Assembly: GCA_025200525.1 (NCBI GenBank)
Contig: CM045763.1
Location: 88,750,131 to 88,814,130 of the forward strand
DNA length: 64,000 nucleotides
Direction: 5' to 3'
DNA from: Camellia lanceoleosa
Taxonomy: Eukaryota > Streptophyta > Magnoliopsida > Ericales > Theaceae
In this document: one piece after another, positions 48,218-59,868 of the stretch
How the letters are laid out: the number at the start of each line of letters is the position of its first letter
Position numbering within the stretch: position 1 is the first letter of the stretch
Position numbers and translations under genes: made by a program
The notes under the pieces: generated by a model
Database searches by the model: none
Seen by the model: only the letters and a program-made list of their open reading frames with translations
Told to the model about the DNA's origin: nothing

Positions 48218-48365
48218 CTATGGTATCACACAGAATTTGGTTTGATTTCTTTTTTTCATATTCAGATTAAATATCTTCTTATCTTAGTCTTGTTTCATGT
48301 TTATACTCTATGATGTAATTTATCAAGTATGATTTTATTTGATGTTGTTTTAGTTAATTTAATAA
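48218..48365 (+). repeat. Duplicated copia PBS and leader after the second LTR
   Basis: 148 bases, about 8 mismatches to 41695-41842, starting CTATGGTATCACACAG. Similarity stops at TTAATTTAATAA. Confidence 0.8.
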
Positions 48366-48849
48366 TTTATTTTGTTTCAATTACCCAATTCAAACTACAC
48401 TTTCTTTTGTGAGTCTTTCTACCTTTCATCTTTCCAATTCCTTGGTGACTTTTAAGCGTTCTATGACTTTTAAGAGTGGCAGTAGAAGCAGCAACAGTGA
48501 TAGGGAGAACCATCGCACCATGTCGCTGTCAATGGTGGTGTCGGACTACATGAAGTGGTGGATCCAAGAGGCCAAATGAGGTGACTTCTCTGGTGAGTTT
48601 TAGGTGTTTTGGGAAGATGGTTAAAAGCTGTTTTTTTGGCTTTTTTTAGCTCTTTGTGAGAGAGGGAAGTGGGTCAAAAGCTAGGAAGTGGCTTTTAATC
48701 CACTTCCCAAAATAACCCTTTGTTGGAGGAATTGCCGATGCCATCGATGTTGGATATGGAAATGTGGCCCAGGTGGACAGCACCGATTCCATCGACAGCG
48801 TAGCTCAGAAATCAGATTAAATATTCTTTGGACTGTGTGAATTTTCTCT
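48366..48849. other. Short segment between copia and CACTA, with a foldback
   Basis: GC-richer pieces at 48460-48600 and 48725-48820 flank a foldback (48604-48717) with ends TTTTGGGAAG...CTTCCCAAAA, probably a small MITE. The target site of the CACTA element lies at its right edge. Confidence 0.45.
48463..48579 (+). CDS. Short ORF of unknown nature (38 codons)
   Basis: Starts MTFKSGSRSSNSDRENH and ends DYMKWWIQEAK before TGA. The codon use and GC are more gene-like than the surroundings. Beyond the small foldback, 48727-48815 reads GGIADAIDVGYGNVAQ in one frame, so the two pieces might be exon scraps of one captured or decayed gene. I recognise no family. A chance ORF is the main alternative. 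Confidence 0.25.
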   Translation: MTFKSGSRSSNSDRENHRTMSLSMVVSDYMKWWIQEAK

Positions 48850-48867
48850 CACTACAACAAAAGTAAT

Positions 48868-49900
48868 CTATGGTGATAAAAAGTAGTGAAGAAAATAAAT
48901 TTTGTCACTAAATAAGAATAATATGTGACGAATTATAAAATTGTCACATATAATGAAAAATAAAATTAATAAGTGATGAAATTTATTTTCATCAACAAAT
49001 ACTTTTTTTTAGGTGAAGAAAAATTAAGTTTTGTCACCGAAGGTTTTCCTGCTAATTTTTTTTTGGTGACGCCAAAATTTTGAGACTTTTGGTGAGAAAA
49101 AAATTTGTCACAAATTATAAAATTATTAGTGAGAAATATATTTTTATCATCAATAATTTTGTATATATTTTTTTTGAGAAACTTGATTTTAAATATTTTA
49201 AGACTATTTGATGAGAGATATATTTTTGTCACTAATAATTTTTAATATTTTGAAACTTTTTAATGAGGAAATTATTTTGTCACTAATTTTAGAGGAAAAA
49301 TTTTAACTTTATGGGTGGTAATTGAAAAAAAATAGACTATTAACTTTTTTCCTCCTTTCATTTTTGTTTTTTATCTCTCTCTCTCTCTCTCTCTCTCTGT
49401 CAAAACAAAACACAAGTTAATTAGCTCTCTAATTAACCTGTGGTGATGAAAAGCAATGAAGAATTTAAATTTCGTCACTAAATAAGAATAATCTGTGACG
49501 AATTATAAAAAATTTTCACATATAATAAAAAAGTAAAAATAATAGGTGACGAAATTTATTTTCGTTAATAAATACTTTTTTTTAAGTGAGGAAAAATTAA
49601 ATTTCGTCACCAAAGGTTTTCCTTCTAATTTTTTTGGGTGGCACCAAAATTTTGAGACTTTTAGTGAGAAAAAAATTTGTCACCAATTATAAGATTATTA
49701 ATAAGGAATATATTTTTGTCACCAATAATTTTAAATATTTTTTTTGAAAAATTTATTTGTAAATATTTTGAAACTATTTGATAAGAAATATATTTTTATC
49801 GTCAATAATTTTAATATTTTAAAATTTTTAGTGACAAAATTATTTTATCACCAATTTTAATGGGAGAACTGTGAGATTTTGCGGTAATAAAAAAAAAGAA
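48868..49900. repeat. 570-bp direct duplication of the CACTA left subterminal region
   Basis: 48868-49437 is repeated from 49438 onwards (TGGTGAT at 48871 and 49441). Phrases TCACTAAATAAGAATAAT and CCAAAATTTTGAGACTTTT recur in order. Identity is lower at the distal ends. The CACTA tip itself is not duplicated. Confidence 0.8.
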
Positions 49901-51120
49901 CCCTACTAATTCCCCTGTCCTTTTTTTTTTTTTTTGGTGCTTCAGTTTTCCTCTCATCCCTCTTTTGCAAAACACATTCTTTGCCTTCAGCCCCCATTCT
50001 CCTCCTTCAGCGCCACCACCAACATCACCCGTTCTCCTCCTTTAGTGCCGTCACCGGCATCACCCGCGTTCTGCTCCGAGCAATCGTCAGCGCCACTGGC
50101 GTCGCCTGTTTGATTATTTTTCTATTTTTCTCTTTTCAAGTATGGGTCCTCTCTCTCTCTCTCTCTCTCATACCCTCAATTTCTCTGTTTTTCTATCGGT
50201 TACATCTTGTAGTTTTTTTTTTTCAATGGTGTTTAATTCCATTATTCTCGAACTATGCTATGGACTTGGTTAAACCTAGTCAAGTTTGTGGACACCCTTT
50301 TTTTTCCTTATGTGCGTAGGTTAAATTCATGACTTATAAGCCTTTATATACATGACCCAACTTATGACCTAATTTTTCTTTGAAGAGTCTTTCCTGTTGG
50401 ATTATATGGTTCAGACTTGGTATAATAGTGATTTACTAAATCTCATTGATTTTGATTTTTGTTTCTTTTTTATTCTTATCCATATTCAAAAAGTCTATGT
50501 TTGCTCTCTTTCCTATGTTGGTTGCCCATTTTCCCTCTGTGTTTTCATAATAGGCATCCAAAGCACTTTTCAGTTGATAATTTCACCTTTTATCCCACAT
50601 AATCAATGATAACAATGAGAACACTGTCAAATACTAAGTGTAAGATTCAACTAAATTGTATTACTGAAGCAACAAGTTGATTTGATATGTTTCCTGAAAA
50701 ATTGTTCAATGATTGGATCAAAAAAGAAAAAAAATATATTAAGAAAAGAAAAATGATTATATCAATCAGAAATATGTGTACATGATATTATTGTATCCTA
50801 TAAAATATATAAATAAATAAACCCTAAAATTCATTTAAAACTAATGCAAAGGTACCCAAATGATATTATATCAATCAACAATTCCCTTTAACTATTCTGT
50901 GTCATGAAATTGATGATCGATAAACAACAATTAAACCACAAACCACTTCAAGAAACATAATTAAGTCACCTTATCAAATTTGAGAAAAAATATAAAAAGA
51001 AGATTTAGGCTTACTTCTTGAAGAACCTTGCACTTCTGTGATTTATCGACACTCTTAATTGCAAAATACTTTGTAGTCTTCTTTTTTCTCCCCTTGTATA
51101 CAGTCTATACATCTCCCATC
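49900..51120 (+). other. CACTA interior with leader-like pyrimidine-rich sequence
   Basis: 49980-50110 is GC-richer and codes in one frame for a short Pro/His/Thr-rich peptide (49981-50319 ORF). It resembles the 5' UTR and first exon region of a plant gene or the transposase leader, but no domain is recognisable. The rest is AT-rich. Confidence 0.35.
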
Positions 51121-52079
51121 TAGAGATGGCAATCGAAACTCGACCCAACGGGGACCCGATCCCTCGACCCCGAATTGAGTTGTTATTTCCCGAAAAATAC
51201 CCCCGACGGGCCGGGGATGGTATTAAAAATTGAATCCCCGATGATATTTGAGCCGGGGCCGGGGATACATGTTTCAGCCCTGGACCCGGCCTGACCCCGG
51301 CCCCAATCCCCATCCCGTTTGCCCCCCGACGTAAAATTTCTCTTTTGCCCCTGTTTATATATAACATATGTGTGTGTATAAAGTTTGTTTTGGCTGAACA
51401 CTCAGTACTTACACATAACACAAACACAAAACTGTCTCTCTCTCTCTGCCCCTGCTCTCTCTCTCTTTCTCTTTCTCTAGGGTTTTGCCTTCCTCTCTCT
51501 CTCTTTCACACAACGACGACGCCGATCCTTCGTCACCGCCGATCCTCCTCCCTCACCGCCGCTACTGGTTAGAGTTTCGATATCTGTTTTTTGTTTTTGT
51601 TTTTTATTTTTTTTCTCTAAATTTATTTATTTAAATATATATATATATGATCTGTTTTTGCAGATTTCAGATTGTTGATGATGATGATGAAAACAGATTA
51701 AATATTTTTTTTTTCCAGATTTCTGATTTTTTTTGTTGATGATGATGATGAAAACAAATGAAGTGATTCTCTTCAATTTAGGTTTTTTTTTTTTTTCTTT
51801 CAAGTTGATGATTGTTGTTGATTGATTGTTGTTGATGATGATGAAAGCAGTTATTTTTTAAATTTTTTTTTTGTTCTTGTGTTGTGTTGAAAGAATTCAA
51901 AAAAAAAAAGATCGAGATATTTGGTCGAAACCCGATCCTGATTAGGCGAGCGGTGGGGCGATGGGCTCCCCGCCGGGGATCGGGAACGGGGACGGGAAAT
52001 TTATTACTTTCAGGGATCGGGGACGGGGAGTGTAGTCCCCAGCCACACCTCGCCCCGTCCTGCCCCGTTGCCATTCCTA
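51121..52079. mobile_element. hAT-like non-autonomous element with GC-rich ends
   Basis: Ends TAGAGATGGCAA and (inverted) TAGGAATGGCAA. GGGGACGGGG-rich stretches lie just inside both ends. The 8-base flanks CTCCCATC (51113-51120) and CTCCCACT (52080-52087) agree at 6 of 8, as for an aged hAT duplication. The interior has CT microsatellites and a 5'-UTR-like CTAGGGTTTTGCC stretch but no transposase. Confidence 0.75.
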
Positions 52080-52287
52080 CTCCCACTAAATGGTTCTTTG
52101 ATGGTTTCTCTAGAACTGTGTTTTGGAAGACTGGCATGGCTCTTTGATGGTTACGAAGTGGGCAATGTCAACATTAGAATTCCAAAACCATTTTCATGTT
52201 GATTTTTTGTGCATATTCAGTTAACTAATTTTGTGGTTTTCTCATTAGCCACTTATCTGGAAATATGTTTTTGACATTGCAGCCATT

Positions 52288-55200
52288 TGTAGACATCCCA
52301 TTTTTGACTGCCTTTAAGAGTTGGGCGCTTTATTCCAAACACCCGATAATAAAAGTTACACTGTGTAATCTTTTGAATTCTCAGCGAAGAAATTTGAATT
52401 CAAGCACTAATCCCAAGCCTTGCACCCCATTTTTGCCAAACTATTTTAAACCTTAAAACCCTTTTTTTCAAAATAATTTTTTAAATATTTCTATAATGTT
52501 CCAAGGTTCACATTTTGATTAAAATATTGCACTTTTCGGTAAACCGAGTAAAGACAAAGTGGAGATACATAGAAGGGAGGTGAACTCTTTGAATAATACT
52601 TAAAAAAATCTTATTTATAGGTTTGAAGTTGAAGGAAATAGGAGGAGGGAAGAAAACTAGTTGGCGAAGAGTTGAGCATCAAGCCGTTGAGAAAGAATAG
52701 GCAGCCTTCACTAAATTAGGCATATCTCTCTGACCACTTAGAATTTAGATGTGAGGCCACCACCATTAGAAATTATATACGGGGCTTGAATTTAGACTCA
52801 AGAATCACCTAAAAATGAGTCCGAATGAGGGAGATATGCTCGTTTGAAGTCGGACCTGAAATGTAGATTTTTGGACCTGACCAGGTCCATTTAGAACCGA
52901 TCGTGCCTCATTTAGGCCCGACTGGGTCTCAATAAACTTTTCCAGACTTACTTTTTAGGCCCGACAGTGTGTTTTTGGGCCCTGCCATGGGTTTTGAGGC
53001 CCGATCGGGTCTTACTGGCGCCAAACAGATAGCTGGCGGAATTTGAACAAATATCTTTATTTGAAGATATTTTCGACCAAATTACCTCAAATTCTATAAA
53101 TAGGACCTCTTCTTTCAAAATTCAAGATTAGCAAAATTTTCAAAAGCTTGGAAGAGCTAAATAGGCTTCCTTACATCTTTCTTCCTTCTTTGACCCTCAA
53201 ACTTTCTTTAGCTATACATACACAATATATACACTATTAGAGCTTGTTCTTGAAGCTTTTGTTGAAGTTTCAAACCATATTTCATTAAACTTGAGGATAT
53301 TGGAATCAAGTTTGTTTAACTACAAGCATCCTCTCTTTCAAGAGGTATAACTTTTGCATATTCTTCCTTATTTTTCTTTTACTCTTTTCCTCTCTTTTAC
53401 ATGCTTTGTACACTATTTTGGGACTGTTTTTTGGGCTAAAATTTGTGATTTAAAACTACCAAAGGTGGAGGGGTTAACCATTCCTTGAACCTTATCCTAA
53501 GCTTATATCCTTGTGTTTCCCACTTATTTCTTTGATATTAGCCACTGTTTTGGGGCTTTTTTGGACTATTTTCAGAGGCTAAAATATAGTTTAGAAGTCC
53601 GAAAAGTGGAGGGGTTAGCCACCCCTCCTTAACTTTGCTTACTAGCTTTGTATCTCTTTGTTTTTGCTTATCTTTTTATGGTCTTTTAACATAGTTTTAG
53701 CTACTATTTTTTACTTTAGGGGATGTTTTAAGGTTGTTTTAATTTATTTAAATAGTTTATGCTTTGAATATTGTGATTGTTGTGTTGCAAGTCCTTATGG
53801 CTTTGGTTGTTTAGGCCTTAGACACTGAGTCATTTCAGTTGATAGCTCTTTCTTACTTAATTCCATGTAAAGAGTCTCACTTGTGTAGTAAATCAACTTT
53901 GGATAATCATTGCTACAACCTTCCTTCTTTCTTGGTTTTTCTTTTCTTTTTGAGAGTTGTTTCAACCGAATGTTGTTTAAACATGAGAAAGATAGATACA
54001 ATGCTAAATGGTTCAATCTGTTCAGAGGTTCATTATCAGGGCATGATGTCTTTCTAATGTCGAAAACAACTTCTCATTTGGTGCTTATCTCCTTTTAGTG
54101 GACATAACTCTCATTATTGGACAAACTGACCAAGTAATGGAAAGGTAAATAAAAAGGATTAATAAAATTAGCTTAAAAGCAAGTCAACCAACATAAGGAA
54201 GATGAATAAAATTGGTTGGATTAGTAGGATGTTATCTTGGAGTCCATCATGTCAAGAGTCACCATATGTCAATTCATGATGTTGTGACAGATCTTGGAGC
54301 GTGTTTACTTCCCTCTTTGAGCTTATTTCATAATAAGAGGGAGATATGGTCACCTTTCATTGCATTTATTAATTTTTTGTCCAATTGTGTTCGAAATCAT
54401 CAAGCCATTAACATGTGTTTGTTGATGATTTTGGAACCAAATTCGCTCTTCTCTTGAAGTTCCATATGACAGAGAAAAACAGCGGGGACAAACAGGGCTT
54501 AAGTTGCTCTGTCTGCACTGTTTTCACCTCAAAACACAAAAATAGTTTTGCATAAAATTAGGGCACGACTGGCCTTGTTTAGACCTGGCCGAGCCTCATT
54601 GGGCCCCTGCCAGCCGAGCCTCGGCCGACCCCAATGATTTGATAAGCAGTGCATTTTTGGCAAAAGCAGAGGGTAGTGGCTGAGGATGAAATAGAGCAAT
54701 TGCATGGAAGGTAGACAGAGTAGCTTCTGAAAATCGTGCATCTTTAGTTCATATTAAATATTGTAAATTATTGTTCATATTATTATTGTAAATCAATGCT
54801 CTCATTATTGTTGTAATAATTATCGTACTTAATATTGTTGTGGCAATGATTCGTTAGATAGTTTATTTTGTTGTAACAAATTAGATAGTTAGTTAATTAT
54901 AGCTTAGCTCATTAGTTGCTTATTCATTCATTCGGTTTTGCAATAATTAGTTTAATTCGGACTCTCGGACATTGATTCATGCCCTTTTGCATGAGGGCAG
55001 ATATGTAGTAACGTGTATATCTCCCACCTCATGTCTTTCTCCCTTTTACTTATTTGCTTACGATGGTTAGTATAAAACATCATTTTTCAAAATTAGCATT
55101 TATGCTTTGCATCCATTGTCTTGCATGCATCCAAGGTTCGGCTCATCATACTAAACCAATATCAATGTTCAAATTCATTGCTTGAATACGCACTTTATCG

Positions 55201-56027
55201 CATGTCTTGGATGGAATCATATGACATGTTAATAGCTGAGCCTATTAAAATTACATAATGTGTGCGTTGCAATTAGTCATATTGCATTAGTTAGGAGCAT
55301 GCATATTTTTTAATTATTTTGCTTTGTTTTGGCTTGGAGTACTAGGTGAGCGATTTTGAGTTTTAGCATCTTGCATCGAATGTTTGTATTGCCATGCCAA
55401 ACATATTTCCATGAGACTAATTGCTTAAATGATATATCCGTTTGAATGCCTGTGGATGGAGGCTAATTGCCAAAATTGGGATGCATTGATTAGTGTACAT
55501 ACAAACTCAACTTTTTCAAGTGACGAGTATCAAAAACAATTTTCAAACAAACATGAAATCAAAAGTGTTCCAACTTTTGCAAATTGGTCTATACTTGTGT
55601 GCGTCACATAATAATGTTAGTCTAATAACCAGAACAAGAGCATATAATGTAAATAAAAATCACATCATGATTAGTAAAAGCCGATCTTTGATCAGGTGAG
55701 TGAGGTGCTCAATTCATGACATTCCACTCTCGTACCTAAGTTCCGGAGCCGAAACACTTTGGTGATGACGAATAAGTGGCCTTTGGCATGAGTCACGGGT
55801 TTCCTAAATTTTTCAAAAATATTTAGGTAACGACTCTGAAATCTGACAAAGCAGTCCATTTTTTGCATTTGATTCAAACATCAATTTTGCAAAAGAATTG
55901 CTGGATTTGGATTCTTGTTGTGTTTTCACTGTTTCATATTACACTTTGTGAAATTAGATTCAAAACCACAGGAATCCGAACTGTAGGGCTAGTCGTATCC
56001 GAAATGAGTCCGAAAAGTCAAGCTACA
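52288..56027 (+). mobile_element. Family-B gypsy solo LTR inside the CACTA element
   Basis: Starts TGTAGACATCCC and ends AAGCTACA, 3,740 bases. The flanks are CCATT (52283-52287) and CCATG (56028-56032), 4 of 5 matching. Its start matches the minus-strand start of 36507-40246, and 55560-55870 matches 4750-5060 of the first LTR. Internal duplication near 53400-53660. GC-rich palindrome clusters at about 52870-53035 and 54560-54640. No PBS or coding, so it is a solo LTR. Confidence 0.85.
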
Positions 56028-57600
56028 CCATGTTTTTGGCATGGAGGTGTAGTTACAAATATTGTGAACTTTATTGTTTGATTTTGGCATTTGTGTTCGA
56101 ATGGTTGCTTGGTATAGTTTTTTGCATATAAACGATATTTTTCAATTCATTAGGTGTCCATGTCACTTATACGCAACAAATCATGTTGACTACTTTGTTA
56201 AAATTGAGCAGAGTCCTCTGAAGTGCATGCTAATGCGGAGAGACTTTAAGTGCTATAACTCATAATGCCTCATAAACTCTTCTTTGCTAAACTTTCTAGC
56301 CTAAGGTTTGTAGGGTTTTGGCTTTGATATCTCCTTGTAACTAGTTTTTGGTCTCTTGTTGGTCTTAATTGGACAGAAACCCACCAAATGGTTCTGATAT
56401 TTTTATTTTTTTGCAGTTTTGTTGCTAGGATATTTGATCATGCACTGGAAGACTCAAATTCAAAATCGGGCCTTGTTCATTCTTTTATCTGTATGTATAT
56501 CTTTGTTGGATCCAAAAAGATCAATTCCTTCTCCCATGTTTTATTCCGTCCGAAGTCAACAAATGTACGAGTCACCTACATCTGTTAATCCTAAGACTGT
56601 TGGTGCAATGCTGCCCAAACTTGGTAAGTGTGTCATAAAATTTGTGTATGTTTGCTTGCGATGTCAAGGTTTTTTCTACCTTATGTTAAATTTGTTTCTC
56701 TACCCACTTCAGATGCTTAGAATATGAATTTATGGCTATAGCTTGACACAGATTGGATGTTTATGTAATTGTCTTAAATGGGAAACTTTTTTTTCCCTTT
56801 CTTTGTTCTGAAACTAATATTTCTGAGTTTCTTTTCTTTAGTTTGAGGTTACTTTGCTTTGTTCTGTGTAATATCATGAGCTCATATGTTATGATAGACC
56901 ATCTGCATTCTATTGATGTGAATTGGTCGTGGAAACTGTTGAACATCATTGTAAATTTTGTTTTTATTAACTTTGAAGTTAATTCGTGAATTGAAACACA
57001 TGATATCTACACTCGTTACCGACATTGGTCGCAAGTTCCCTGTACATTGATGGTTTTTGGGTATTGGCCTCCCACTTTTTTTTTTCTTTTGTTTTTTTTT
57101 CTTTTTTTAATGTGGAAGAGATTATTACATAGTCCGAAATGGAAAGATATAAGACACCAATGGAGGCCGTCCCCAAATCTAGTGTCGATAAGATGCTGAA
57201 TTTTACTGTTAAAATGAAATTCTCTGTTTTAATATAATTCTATGGTGTAAAATTTTCCTAGCAGTTTGTTTCATAGAATTTGATTCTTTTTTTTTTTGCT
57301 GTAAAAAGTGTTGGGGTATACCCTAGTTGAAGTCTTGTAAGTTTTGTTTTGTGCATACATACATACATACATACATATTAGTTTCTGTCAAAATGTCTAC
57401 GTATTCACTTATGTTATAGTTCATGACTAACTATTATCTCATTTTTTAAACTGTCAAGACTGTTCAATTTTAAACGAAAATATCATGTATAAGATCTTAT
57501 ATAGTTGGTTTTGAAGATGTTTTGACATTATTTTGGATGGCTTGTCACATTTGTTTTGAGAGCCTTTTAAATTTGAATTCTAAACATTTTTTCGAGATTG
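56028..57600 (+). other. CACTA interior, possible transposase exon scraps
   Basis: Intron-like T-rich DNA with a few short open stretches (for example 56560-56625 containing NPKTVGAMLPKLG and a following GTAAGTG donor). I do not recognise a domain. Microsatellite (CATA)n at about 57354-57377. Confidence 0.3.
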
Positions 57601-57629
57601 GCCAATTTGAAAATTTTCCCAGACTTCAT

Positions 57630-59301
57630 GGTTGATGTTTTTCCCTTCTCAAGTTGTTTTCCCTTTCTCACAGTTCTATTTGCTCTTCCATTTTCTTGTT
57701 TCTTCACTCTTTCCTACCCTTGCAACTTCTTCCTTCTTCTCTGTTACTGTCACTTTCTTCCATACTCTTTGTTTTTCTTCAATCTCTCATATACAACTGT
57801 TGCTTTGTTCCTCAGTTGCTATAGCTGTTGCTTCTTTTCCCTACTATTGTTGCTTTCTCTTCACTAGTCTCCTTCTTTGTTTCTACTTTACCCTTAGACT
57901 GTGTTTGGATCTTGGATTTGTGGAGGAAAAAGTGAAAGGAGAAAAAAAAAAAAAAAAAAGACCCAAACACAATTTTCTTTGTTGAGGATCAAAAAAGATG
58001 ATAAAAAAAGGTTCTCCATTACTGCATAATATTTCTATTAGACACTGTAAGGCAAAAGGGAAAAGTACATATTTGGGTGCAAGACACGAGGTTATTAAAG
58101 TATTTGAAAGGTTAGTAAGGGAAAATGTAAAGGAAGGTTCTCACGGGGGTAATCACAGCCAACCTTGAGCCCAAAAAAGAGAATTAACTTGAGAGATTTG
58201 GGGAGTTGGCTTGGAAGTATTCATCTAATGGTATGAGTATTTGAATTGTCATGAGAACCATTTGAATCAAGTAATGTCATCAAACCTTAGTAGCATGTCC
58301 ATGTAGAAAACCATTATGGATATCCAATAAGTATGATAATTAAATACAATAGGAAGAATTTAAATGATCTGTGGTTAAACCATTCGTGTGTGTTCCATAT
58401 GGACATTCTTTTGCATTTAAATGATTAGAATAGAGTAGAATGCATGTAAATTTAGTGGATGCTACTATATTAAGGATTTTGATTTAAGCTACTTCAAGAA
58501 TATCTTGTTTTCAAGATGTCAAGGTTTATGCTTTTTTATTATTATTCATAGATGGATAATGAAGCTTGCATATTATATATATATATATGTATGTATGTAT
58601 GTATGTAAACAAATGGACAAGATTCATATGCTAACTTCCAAGGGAAAATACTCCTATTGACTGATGTACATTGCTGATGCTAATGTTAGAATATGGAATG
58701 ATGATGAATATTGGCAAAGCTACTGAAGTAGTGATGAATCCTATCGATAAAATGTGCTCTATAGAATGTCCACTCGTTCTTAACTCTCCAGTGCAAATGG
58801 AAAATTGAGAAAATATGTGGACTTTTATAAAATCCTCCACTAGTGATAAATCCCATTAGTAGAATGTGTTCTATAGAAAGGCCACCTATTCTTAAATCTC
58901 CAATGTAAATGAAAAAGTTTGTATATACATATTGCCTAGGTTGTTAGACTTTGGTTGTTTTTTATGGCTATCAAACCTAAACAATCTTCTCACCTATTTA
59001 ATAAAGTCTTGATTGATTTGAGATTGAGTCTAAGACTAAGCTTCAAAACAGAGAAGGACACTAATGAATAGAAAACAATAGCAGTAGGGAAAAGAAGCAG
59101 CAGCTGTAGCAACTGAGGAACAAAACAGCAACTGTATAGGAGAGATTGAAGAGAAACAAAGAGTAGAGAAGAAAAATTGACAGTAACAAAGGAGAATGAA
59201 GAAGGTACAAGGATAGGAAAGAGTGAAGAAACAAGAAAATGGAAGAGTAAATATAACTGTGAGAAAAAGAAAACAACTTGAGAAAGGAAAAGCATCAACT
59301 T
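57630..59301. repeat. Inverted repeat, arms of about 270 bp, spacer 1.1 kb
   Basis: Arms 57630-57902 (plus) and 59029-59301 (inverted) share, for example, TTCTTGTTTCTTCACTCTTTC and a TTGTTCCTCAGTTGCTA phrase. The spacer holds (GTAT)n near 58576-58607 and a 75-bp direct repeat (58729-58803 and 58842-58916). Pyrimidine-rich ORFs in the arms (Ser/Phe/Leu-rich) are composition artefacts. Confidence 0.8.
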
Positions 59302-59688
59302 GAGAGTAGGGAAGAAAGCTGCAGCTGTACCAGTGCGGCTGTTGCTAGTGCTGTTTGTGCAAGGCTTTTCTTGGGTTTATTCTTTAGTTTTGCTTGCTTT
59401 TTCTCTGTTGAGGGTTGTGCAAGTATATTTTGTATTGTTTTTGGCTAGTCTATTGAATGTTCATAGCCCTTGTTTCCTTATGTGGCAAATGAACATTCCT
59501 TTGTGTGGTTTATTTTAGGATGATTCTCTTCTGATTTATTTAGTTTAGTTTATTTGTTTGGTTTTGTTTCTCTTGTATAGCTCTAGTTTTATTAGTTTGG
59601 TGTTGTAAGGCCTAGGGAATGCCCCTTGTATGTCTCTATATGTTATCATTTTATTTTATGACTTATTCTACCAAAAAAAAAAAAAAAA
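59302..59688 (+). mobile_element. Possible 3' end of a retroposon with poly(A)
   Basis: A TG-rich stretch ends in TTATTCTACC followed by A16 (59673-59688). It reads like a LINE 3' UTR but no coding domain or target duplication is visible. Confidence 0.35.
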
Positions 59689-59757
59689 GTTACGTATATT
59701 GCTTTTATGATTTTGTTTTAATTAATTACTAACCAATCAATGTTATGTCTTTAAAAC

Positions 59758-59868
59758 AGTGCGTAGTAGACACTCTCGTGGCTTGACACACGTGTTGAAG
59801 GTTCAAGCAATTGTTGAGAGAGATGGAAAGCTCAAAGTTCCCATACCACAGGAATATTTTGCGTCATA
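59758..59868 (+). pseudogene. Possible CACTA accessory-transposase exon remnant
   Basis: After an AAAACAG acceptor-like string, one frame reads [24 protein letters not shown] sequence then [12 protein letters not shown] before TAA. The pattern R-G-x-T...GK-x-x-x-x-I-P resembles the start of the plant Ptta/En/Spm transposase domain. Weak evidence: one short exon only. Confidence 0.3.

Larger units (their letters stand above)
41134..48365 (+). mobile_element. Decayed Ty1/copia element with LTR-internal-LTR-leader structure
   Basis: LTRs at 41134-41694 and 47659-48217 both start TGTTGGAAAAAA and end GACA. The PBS-like TGGTATCA follows three bases after each. The second LTR is then followed by another copy of the leader (48218-48365), which matches 41695-41842 at about 94% by eye. 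Coding order gag, protease, integrase, RT, RNase H is copia order. PPT GTGGGGGAT precedes 47659. I could not find matching 5-bp duplications. Confidence 0.88.

Noticed and set aside
50981..51000. Host gene with 5' leader suggested by CT-rich 49980-50330 sequence
   Set aside because: No exon with a recognisable domain follows; it lies inside the CACTA element.
57598..57985. ORFs rich in Ser, Phe and Leu resembling membrane segments
   Set aside because: The sequence is one arm of an inverted repeat with a pyrimidine bias; the similar minus-strand peptide at 58990-59298 is its mirror arm.
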